In this document: positions 1-4,491 of the stretch, piece by piece
Numbering within the stretch: the stretch's first letter is position 1
Layout: every line of letters starts with the position of its first letter
Origin: UBA1447 sp964568955
GTDB taxonomy: Bacteria; Bacillota; Clostridia; Oscillospirales; Acutalibacteraceae
DNA length: 8,247 bases
Direction: 5' to 3'
Assembly: GCA_964568955.1 (NCBI GenBank)
Contig: CAZMSM010000081.1
Location: 1-8,247, forward strand
Notes under the pieces: generated by a model
Seen by the model: only the letters and a program-made list of their open reading frames with translations
Database searches by the model: none
What the model was told of the DNA's origin: nothing
Translations under genes and position numbers: made by a program

Positions 1-48
1 GAAAATACTCGGAGGGCAGCCTCCCGGGAAGATAGGTCGATGCCGGCA
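1..48 (+). rRNA. rrf: 5S ribosomal RNA, 3' end (partial)
   Basis: The first bases match the 3' half of a clostridial 5S rRNA. They contain the helix IV region with its GGAGG and CCTCC arms (11-25), then the GGGAAGATAGGTCG segment typical of loop E and helix V, and end with the TGCCGGC strand (41-47) that would close helix I with the missing 5' end. Only about 48 of roughly 117 nt are present, so the upstream rRNA operon lies outside the window. The exact mature 3' end is estimated to within a few bases. The call rests on recognition of the sequence; the partner strand of helix I cannot be checked here. Confidence 0.85.
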
Positions 49-57
49 CAATAAATT

Positions 58-86
58 CAGTCACCCAACAGGGTGGCTGTTTTTTT
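58..86 (+). terminator. Intrinsic terminator of the rRNA operon
   Basis: A 9-bp stem, CAGTCACCC (58-66) against GGGTGGCTG (71-79) with one G-U pair, closes an AACA loop and is followed directly by seven T residues (80-86). It begins about 10 nt after the 5S end, as expected for the end of an rRNA operon. It should separate rRNA transcription from nadB. Confidence 0.9.
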
Positions 87-108
87 ATGGATAATACAAA
101 TTTTGGGT

Positions 109-137
109 TTTACATATTCAAAAAACAGTGGTATACT
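109..137 (+). promoter_or_regulatory. Sigma70/sigmaA-type promoter for nadBC
   Basis: The -35 box TTTACA (109-114) and the -10 box TATACT (132-137) each match consensus at 5 of 6 positions and are separated by exactly 17 nt. The predicted start of transcription is near 144, giving nadB a leader of about 117 nt. The promoter lies downstream of the rRNA terminator, so nadBC is likely transcribed independently of the rRNA operon. Confidence 0.75.
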
Positions 138-140
138 TTG

Positions 141-168
141 TTTAGTTTATAGTGGTTAGTGATTAGCG
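141..168 (+). repeat. Four imperfect tandem heptads, consensus NTTAGTG
   Basis: Four consecutive 7-nt units are read: TTTAGTT, TATAGTG, GTTAGTG and ATTAGCG. The TAG core is constant. They sit at or just after the predicted nadB transcription start. They could be a remnant of a simple repeat, part of the adjoining repeat element, or a binding site; nothing in the sequence decides between these. Confidence 0.5.
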
Positions 169-177
169 GCGTAGGAG

Positions 178-247
178 CGGGCGAACACAGTTCGCCTCTA
201 CAAAGAACGGACGTTTCCTCGCCGTAGGGGCGAACTGTGTTCGCCCG
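178..247 (+). repeat. 70-nt foldback (inverted) repeat in the nadB leader
   Basis: Two 24-nt arms (178-201 and 224-247) are reverse complements with one mismatch and flank a 22-nt centre (202-223). Each arm is itself a small hairpin: GGCGAAC, a 3-nt loop and GTTCGCC (180-196 and 229-245). The right arm begins GTAGGGGCGAAC and ends GTTCGCCCG. This matches, from memory, dispersed palindromic intergenic repeats common in clostridial genomes (REP- or MITE-like). It has no coding capacity. It lies inside the predicted nadB 5' leader and ends 13 nt before the ATG at 261, so it would form a strong RNA structure just upstream of the ribosome binding site. Confidence 0.8.
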
Positions 248-260
248 AAACTCAGAAGGA

Positions 261-1730
261 ATGATTCTTATAATTAAGAAGAAATATGATGTAATAATAG
301 CGGGTTGCGGTATCGCCGGGCTTTATGCCGCGATACAGTTTGATGAGAGCGTACATGTTCTTGTGCTTTCCAAACAAGCGCGCACGGTTTCTTCAAGCTC
401 TCTTGCACAAGGGGGCGTAGCCGCCGTGCTCCAGCACGAAGATGACAGCTTTGATTTGCATATTCAAGATACGCTTATAGCCGGTGGATATAAAAATGAT
501 GTGCCCGCCGTCGAAGCCTTGATTCACGAAGGACCTGAGGATGTCCGTCGAATTATGGCTATGGGTGTTGAGTTTGACCGTAACGCCCACAATGAGCTTG
601 CCAAGACGCTTGAGGGTGGGCATAGCCGTCGGCGTATTGTCCACAACAAAGACCAGACGGGCAAAGAAATAGTCGATAAACTGCTTGAAGAAGCAGGGCG
701 ACACCCCAATATAGACATTCAAGAAAACGCCCTGATTTGTTCGATAACATGGGTAAAAGGTGGGTTTCGAGCGGATGTGCTGCAAGAGGGGGAATATAGT
801 TGCGTTTATGGCAGCTTCTGCCTTTTGGCAACGGGCGGTATCGGTCGTGTGTACCGTTATACCACCAACCCGGCAACCGCTACGGGTGACGGTATTCGCT
901 TTGCCTATGAGATGGGTGCGAAAATCAAGAATATAAGTCTCGTACAGTTCCACCCCACGGCCTTTAATTCGCCCAACAGCAGGGAACAGTTTTTGATTAG
1001 CGAGGCGGTACGCGGTGAAGGCGCTTACCTGCTCAACAACAACAAAGAACGCTTTATGGATAAATACGATGAACGCCTGGAGCTAGCGCCACGTGACGTG
1101 GTGTCGCGCGCAATCATTCTCGAATCCCGCCGCACCGGCAGCAACCATTTTTATTTGGATATCACCCACAAAAGCCGCAAGTTCCTCAATGACCGATTCC
1201 CCGTTATCAGCGCGGCTTGTTTGGAACGCGGTGTGGACATTGCTGTGGATTTGATACCGGTTTTCCCCTGCCAGCATTACCTCATGGGCGGTATAGATGT
1301 GGATATCAACAGCCGAACAACCATACCCCGACTGTATGCCGCGGGGGAGTGTGCACACACGGGCGTGCACGGTGGCAACCGCCTTGCAAGCAATTCGTTG
1401 TTGGAGGCCCTCGTTTTCGGGCGCAGGGCGGCGATGGATATTAAAAACAGCTTAGATGCCGGCTTTGCAAGTGTGAGTGAAGAACCTTTTGAGGTCGATT
1501 ATTCCGGTGCACCCTTGCCCGAAGGGTTGCGCACGACCATACGGGAGATTATGCAGCGAGCTTATTTTGTCATTGCAAACCCGACGGCGGTCACCCAGGG
1601 GATCAAGCAGGTGGAGGGTATACTTAAAAGGTTGCAAACCGGGCATTTCGCCATGACGGCTGACTACTGTGAGTCAAAGAGCTTAGCGACCGTAGCGGCG
1701 CTGATTTTGAGAGAAGCGGAAGAAGTTTAA
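261..1730 (+). CDS. nadB: L-aspartate oxidase
   Basis: This flavoenzyme oxidises L-aspartate to iminoaspartate, the first step of de novo NAD synthesis, in the cytoplasm. Numbering is from the ATG at 261 (489 aa). The FAD-binding GCGIAG motif is at residues 15-20, followed by SSSLAQGGVAA. The active-site residues known from the E. coli enzyme have counterparts: His231 (HPTAF), Arg278 (APRDVV), His339 (CQHYLMGG) and Arg374 (GGNRLASNSLLE). The protein is shorter than the roughly 540-aa E. coli enzyme and ends soon after LATVAALILREAEE, without the usual SRG-type C-terminal segment; short NadB proteins are known in Firmicutes. The start is uncertain: AAGGA (256-260) abuts the ATG at 261, while a GTG at 237, inside the foldback repeat, has AGGGG six bases upstream and would add 8 residues. 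nadC follows after 32 bases. Confidence 0.93.
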   Translation: MILIIKKKYDVIIAGCGIAGLYAAIQFDESVHVLVLSKQARTVSSSSLAQGGVAAVLQHEDDSFDLHIQDTLIAGGYKNDVPAVEALIHEGPEDVRRIMAMGVEFDRNAHNELAKTLEGGHSRRRIVHNKDQTGKEIVDKLLEEAGRHPNIDIQENALICSITWVKGGFRADVLQEGEYSCVYGSFCLLATGGIGRVYRYTTNPATATGDGIRFAYEMGAKIKNISLVQFHPTAFNSPNSREQFLISEAVRGEGAYLLNNNKERFMDKYDERLELAPRDVVSRAIILESRRTGSNHFYLDITHKSRKFLNDRFPVISAACLERGVDIAVDLIPVFPCQHYLMGGIDVDINSRTTIPRLYAAGECAHTGVHGGNRLASNSLLEALVFGRRAAMDIKNSLDAGFASVSEEPFEVDYSGAPLPEGLRTTIREIMQRAYFVIANPTAVTQGIKQVEGILKRLQTGHFAMTADYCESKSLATVAALILREAEEV

Positions 1731-1762
1731 AAACAGAGTTTATACCCGAGAAAGGAAGGTTT

Positions 1763-2602
1763 ATGATGGTGTCATTTTATATCGACGAATTGATTAAGCA
1801 AGCAGTGATGGAGGACATCAATTATCTGGATATTTCTTCGGACTATTTATTCGATTCGGAACAGCGGGGCAAGGTGAGCTTGCTTTCCAAGGACGACGGA
1901 ATCCTTTGCGGCCTGTTCGTATTTTTGCGCGTATTTGAGCTGTTAGATACCTCCTTTTCCGCAGTCTATTTTAAAAAAGATGGGGACACCATAAAAAAAG
2001 GCGATATTATAGCGGAACTGTCGGGCAAAACGGTCATGCTTCTCAAAGGTGAGCGGACGGCCCTTAACTTGATTCAACACTTGTCCGGCATTGCTACTGC
2101 AACAGCATTGGCGGTTGAAAAAACACAAGGCACAAACGCCCGGATTACCGACACCCGTAAAACCCTGCCGGGGCTGCGTGCGCTGCAAAAATATGCCGTC
2201 ACTTGCGGCGGCGGCAAAAATCACCGCTTCAACCTTTCGGACGGAGCGATGTTAAAGGATAACCATATCGATGCCGCGGGTGGAATAAGCAAGGCCGTTG
2301 AAATTTTGCGGGGCAAGCTCGGGCACATGGTAAAAATTGAAGTGGAAACCAGAAATCTGGCTGAGGTAGAAGAAGCCCTTGAAGCCGGTGTAGAAATTAT
2401 TATGCTCGACAACATGACAAACGAAATGATGGCACAGGCCGTGCAAATGACACAAGGGCGAGCTTTGCTCGAAGCCTCCGGCGGTATAACCCTTGAGAAC
2501 CTGGGTGCCGTTGCCGGGACGGGTGTGGACATTATATCCTTGGGCGTGCTGACACATTCCGTTAAAGCGTTTGATATTTCGATGAAATTTATTAAAGAGT
2601 AA
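1763..2602 (+). CDS. nadC: Nicotinate-nucleotide pyrophosphorylase (quinolinate phosphoribosyltransferase)
   Basis: It converts quinolinate and PRPP to nicotinate mononucleotide, with release of CO2 and PPi, in the de novo NAD pathway. The 279-aa length is normal. The N-terminal alpha/beta domain leads to the phosphoribosyltransferase barrel. Visible signature segments are ERTALNLIQHLSGIAT (97-112), TRKTLPGLR (131-139), GGGKNHR (149-155), LKDNH (164-168), EVE (193-195), LDN (215-217), EASGGI (237-242) and GVLTHS (261-266). The basic residues Arg98, Arg132, Lys133, Arg155 and Lys165 and the acidic residues Glu195 and Asp216 match known substrate-binding positions. An AAGGAAGG SD lies just before ATG 1763; a second ATG at 1766 is equally possible. 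It is co-directional with nadB, 32 bases downstream, and probably cotranscribed with it. nadA is not adjacent. Confidence 0.96.
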   Translation: MMVSFYIDELIKQAVMEDINYLDISSDYLFDSEQRGKVSLLSKDDGILCGLFVFLRVFELLDTSFSAVYFKKDGDTIKKGDIIAELSGKTVMLLKGERTALNLIQHLSGIATATALAVEKTQGTNARITDTRKTLPGLRALQKYAVTCGGGKNHRFNLSDGAMLKDNHIDAAGGISKAVEILRGKLGHMVKIEVETRNLAEVEEALEAGVEIIMLDNMTNEMMAQAVQMTQGRALLEASGGITLENLGAVAGTGVDIISLGVLTHSVKAFDISMKFIKE

Positions 2603-2640
2603 AAATACGGTATCCCCTAACGTGAATAGGAGATGGTGGC

Positions 2641-2820
2641 ATGAAAAAATTTACCCCATATGCCAAACTGTCCAAGCAGAAAAAGAGGGAATGGGACAAA
2701 AAAAGGCGCGGTTCGTGGCGCGGGCTAAACCCCATAACACGCCTACCGCCCAACCCCAAGGCATATAGCAGAAAAAAGACGCGGAAAAGAAGTCAGGATG
2801 ATGATTTCAATTCCGCGTTT
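2641..2820 (+). CDS. Small basic protein, 3' end unresolved (no clear in-frame stop)
   Basis: A good SD (AGGAG, 2628-2632) lies 8 bases before the ATG, 38 bases after nadC. The first 46 residues are very basic and include KLSKQKKREWDKKRRGSW, LNPITR and PPNPKAYSRKK. This resembles small uncharacterised proteins I recall from clostridia, where KLSKK, GSW, NPVTR and NPKAY are typical; I know no function. The frame does not close: it continues through the terminator hairpin and antisense to tadA until a stop at 3388-3390, which cannot be the real end. A TGATGA double stop at 2799-2804 lies in the -1 frame and would give 53 residues if the ribosome slipped on A AAA AAG (2772-2778) or if the A run has an indel. 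The end given here is only the point where the terminator T run begins. It may be a broken gene. Confidence 0.55.
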
Positions 2821-2825
2821 TTTTT
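2772..2825. terminator. Bidirectional terminator between nadBC-orf and tadA
   Basis: A perfect 8-bp stem, ACGCGGAA (2779-2786) with TTCCGCGT (2811-2818), is flanked by an A run (2772-2777) and a T run (2818-2825). Transcripts of either strand therefore end in a U tract; on the minus strand it is interrupted by one C. The loop is long (24 nt). It lies 10 bases past the tadA stop and is inside the open frame of the small ORF on the plus strand, which is unusual. Confidence 0.7.
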
Positions 2826-2835
2826 ATTTATTTGT

Positions 2836-3300
2836 TTATTTATTTTCGTTCTTTTGTTGCCTGAGCTGTGCAAAAAACGATGTCAGTTGCCCCGCACATT
2901 CCTCCGCCATAAATCCGCCAATCATCTCCGGGCGGTGGTTGTAGGGCAAATCAAAAAGATTGATGACGGAACCGCAGGAGCCGGCTTTTTCATCATAAGC
3001 ACCGAACACAAGGCGCTTTATACGCGAGTTAATGACGGCGCCCGCACACATGGGGCAGGGCTCCAAGGTTACAAACATCTCACATTCCCAAAGCCGCCAC
3101 CCGTCCAGTTTGCGGCAGGCGGCTTCAATGGCCTCAATTTCCGCATGGGCGAGGGCGTTTTTATCCTTTTCACGGCGGTTTCGGCCTTGGCCGACAATTT
3201 CGCCCTTGCGCACGATGATGGCCCCCACGGGCACCTCACCCTCGGCACTCGCTTCGCGGGCAAGGCTAAGCGCCGCTTGCATAAAGTCCTTGTCCGTCAT
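2836..3300 (-). CDS. tadA: tRNA-specific adenosine deaminase
   Basis: It deaminates the wobble adenosine (A34) of tRNA-Arg(ACG) to inosine, in the cytoplasm, and works as a zinc-dependent homodimer. The 154-aa length is typical. The cytidine/deoxycytidylate deaminase fold is shown by GEVPVGAIIV (21-30), the HAE motif (His52 and catalytic Glu54) and PCPMCAGA (81-88), whose Cys82 and Cys85 with His52 bind zinc. The C-terminal part, VFGAYDEKAGSCGSVINLF, is the usual TadA segment that separates it from other deaminases. Its SD, GGAGGG (minus strand, 3312-3307), sits directly before the stop codon of the CPBP gene and 6 bases before its own ATG, so translation is probably coupled to that gene. The product ends in a hydrophilic QQKNENK tail. 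Confidence 0.95.
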   Translation of the reverse strand: MTDKDFMQAALSLAREASAEGEVPVGAIIVRKGEIVGQGRNRREKDKNALAHAEIEAIEAACRKLDGWRLWECEMFVTLEPCPMCAGAVINSRIKRLVFGAYDEKAGSCGSVINLFDLPYNHRPEMIGGFMAEECAGQLTSFFAQLRQQKNENK

Positions 3301-3303
3301 GGG

Positions 3304-4332
3304 TCACCCTCCAAACCGGATATAGTCCAGCGTGATATAGGCAATCGCCGCCAAGGCAAGTATCATCGGAACAGTAAAAACATAGTTTAAAAACCGTTGC
3401 GGGGCCGAGATGGGGTATTCCGTTTTGCGCAGACGGTAGCGTTTTTTGTTTAAGGCAAAAACGACACAAGAGGCAAGCCCCAGCACAAAGGCCACCGTCA
3501 TAACGACGGCATAGGCGGTATCAATCGAAAGGGTGCTGTTGCCGTTAATGAGTGTAAGCAGGACAGAAAAAAGATTATTGGCAAAATGGATAAGAACCCC
3601 CGTCCAGATGCTACCGGTTGCAATAACAAAATACCCGATAGCAAGCCCCGCGATAAAGGCAAAGGGTGCTTGAATCATATTACCATGCATCAAAGCAAAA
3701 ACAAGGGCAGACATCACAATTGCGAAGCGGTCGCCATATTTTCGCAGCGGCTGCATAACAACGCCCCGCAAAGCAAATTCTTCTACCAAGGCCGGGATAA
3801 AGGCTATCTGTATAACAAACATAATCTGCCCCAAGACGGAGCTTGGCACCGGGGTTTCCGGCGCAGTGAGCTGAACACCAAAGGATTCCATCACGGTCAC
3901 AAGCGCGTTCGTGGCATAGTTGCCACCCATGCAAAACATAAACCCGGCGGGTACGGCAATGATCATAAGCCATAGGGAGTAGGGTTTGCCAAAAAGCAGG
4001 GTTTCGCCGCGGCGCTTATTATCCATAAAAAGAGCGACAATTAAAAACGGTAAAAACACACAGATGACCGAATAAATAGAACCAAACGCCGTTTGAAAAA
4101 GTTCATTGTTGGTATAGGCATCGGCAAGCCCAAAAAACGCGAGCGAAAAGTAAACCGCAAACTGCAGTACAATAAAAGCGAGAACACAAAGCCCTGCGGT
4201 AATGCTCAGTCGTCGCAGTCCCTTTATACCGCTGCCAAGCCCCGTGTAATTTAGGGAAGGCGGCGCGGTAGGCGGGCGATAATATCCGCCTGCATAGGGG
4301 GTGTTGTCGGGGTTAAAACCGTAATCGTTCAT
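3304..4332 (-). CDS. CPBP family intramembrane glutamic endopeptidase (CAAX protease-like)
   Basis: This is a multi-pass membrane protein of the CPBP/Abi group, related to eukaryotic Rce1 and to bacterial proteins in bacteriocin self-immunity and membrane-protein processing; its substrate is unknown. Counting from the upstream ATG at 4344, it has a soluble Tyr/Pro-rich N-terminus (about 1-40), then hydrophobic segments near 48-70, 86-106, 124-140, 172-186, 208-220, 227-241, 278-297 and 322-340. The family motifs are complete: EEFALRG (Glu188, Glu189, Arg193), FALMH (Phe216 to His220) and HFANN (His253 to Asn257), so an active protease is plausible. I chose the ATG at 4332 because GGTGAG lies 4 bases upstream; the ATG at 4344 lacks an SD and would leave a very short leader. 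tadA starts 3 bases after its stop. Confidence 0.88.
   Translation of the reverse strand: MNDYGFNPDNTPYAGGYYRPPTAPPSLNYTGLGSGIKGLRRLSITAGLCVLAFIVLQFAVYFSLAFFGLADAYTNNELFQTAFGSIYSVICVFLPFLIVALFMDNKRRGETLLFGKPYSLWLMIIAVPAGFMFCMGGNYATNALVTVMESFGVQLTAPETPVPSSVLGQIMFVIQIAFIPALVEEFALRGVVMQPLRKYGDRFAIVMSALVFALMHGNMIQAPFAFIAGLAIGYFVIATGSIWTGVLIHFANNLFSVLLTLINGNSTLSIDTAYAVVMTVAFVLGLASCVVFALNKKRYRLRKTEYPISAPQRFLNYVFTVPMILALAAIAYITLDYIRFGG
3307..3312 (-). promoter_or_regulatory. tadA ribosome binding site at the CPBP stop codon
   Basis: On the minus strand GGAGGG runs straight into the TGA stop of the CPBP gene, followed by three bases and the tadA ATG. The binding site therefore lies inside the last codons of the upstream gene. 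This arrangement suits reinitiation or coupled translation of the two proteins from one mRNA. Confidence 0.8.
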
Positions 4333-4363
4333 CAAGCTCACCATTTCCGTAAAGAATGCTACA

Positions 4364-4392
4364 ATTATACTCTACGCGCGTAGCTTTGACAA
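4364..4392 (-). promoter_or_regulatory. Promoter for the CPBP-tadA unit
   Basis: Read on the minus strand, the -35 box TTGTCA (4392-4387; 5 of 6 matches) and a perfect -10 box TATAAT (4369-4364) are 17 nt apart. Transcription would start near 4357, about 25 nt before the chosen ATG at 4332. The spacer holds a 12-bp perfect palindrome. Confidence 0.82.
4372..4383. promoter_or_regulatory. 12-bp palindrome in the CPBP promoter spacer
   Basis: CTACGCGCGTAG is a perfect palindrome lying between the -35 and -10 boxes of the leftward promoter. A dimeric repressor bound here would block that promoter and could also affect the rightward one, whose -35 box begins 3 bases away. A role as operator is inferred from position only. 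Confidence 0.4.
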
Positions 4393-4414
4393 GGTGTCCC
4401 CTCCCGCTTGTAAT
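4386..4414 (+). promoter_or_regulatory. Promoter for glgP
   Basis: A perfect -35 box TTGACA (4386-4391) and a -10 box TGTAAT (4409-4414; 5 of 6 matches) are 17 nt apart. Transcription would begin near 4421, giving a leader of about 70 nt. The -35 box overlaps that of the leftward promoter by 5 bases, so both polymerases need the same DNA segment. Confidence 0.75.
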
Positions 4415-4465
4415 TTTGACCGTTTTGGGTTATATTTATAGGGCTACAGTTCGTTAAAATGACAG

Positions 4466-4482
4466 ATGCAATATTATTGCAT
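4466..4482 (+). promoter_or_regulatory. 17-nt palindrome abutting the glgP ribosome binding site
   Basis: Two perfect 8-nt arms, ATGCAATA and TATTGCAT, surround a single T. The right arm ends at the base before the GGAGG ribosome binding site. In the mRNA it could form a 6-bp stem with a 5-nt loop. As DNA it looks like a two-fold operator, about 45 nt downstream of the predicted transcription start. No known regulator motif is recognised. Confidence 0.5.
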
Positions 4483-4487
4483 GGAGG
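4483..4487 (+). promoter_or_regulatory. glgP ribosome binding site that decides the start
   Basis: GGAGG lies 4 bases before the ATG at 4492. The earlier in-frame ATG at 4459 has no SD upstream, and using it would put the palindrome and this site inside the coding region. The ATG at 4492 is therefore preferred. Confidence 0.8.
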
Positions 4488-4491
4488 AAAT

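Noticed and set aside
178..247. Insertion sequence or CRISPR remnant
   Set aside because: There is no transposase fragment or target-site duplication, and the arms are inverted and only two in number, so it is not a CRISPR array.
144..260. Riboswitch or NAD-repressor (NiaR-like) site in the nadB leader
   Set aside because: The only structure is the foldback repeat; I see no conserved riboswitch core and no operator I can match with confidence.
393..953. 186-aa minus-strand ORF inside nadB
   Set aside because: It lies wholly antisense to a gene with complete catalytic motifs, shows no recognisable domain, and is explained by codon structure on the other strand.
2839..3390. Zero-frame continuation of the small ORF to a 249-aa protein
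   Set aside because: This part is antisense to most of tadA and to the end of the CPBP gene and lies beyond a terminator, so it is very unlikely to be a genuine protein.
4416..4444. A second rightward promoter starting at TTGACC
   Set aside because: No acceptable -10 box lies at 16-18 nt; the best candidate, TATAGG, needs a 15-nt spacer and matches only 4 of 6.
4459..4491. glgP start at the earlier ATG (4459)
   Set aside because: It lacks an SD, and the GGAGG at 4483-4487 clearly serves the ATG at 4492.
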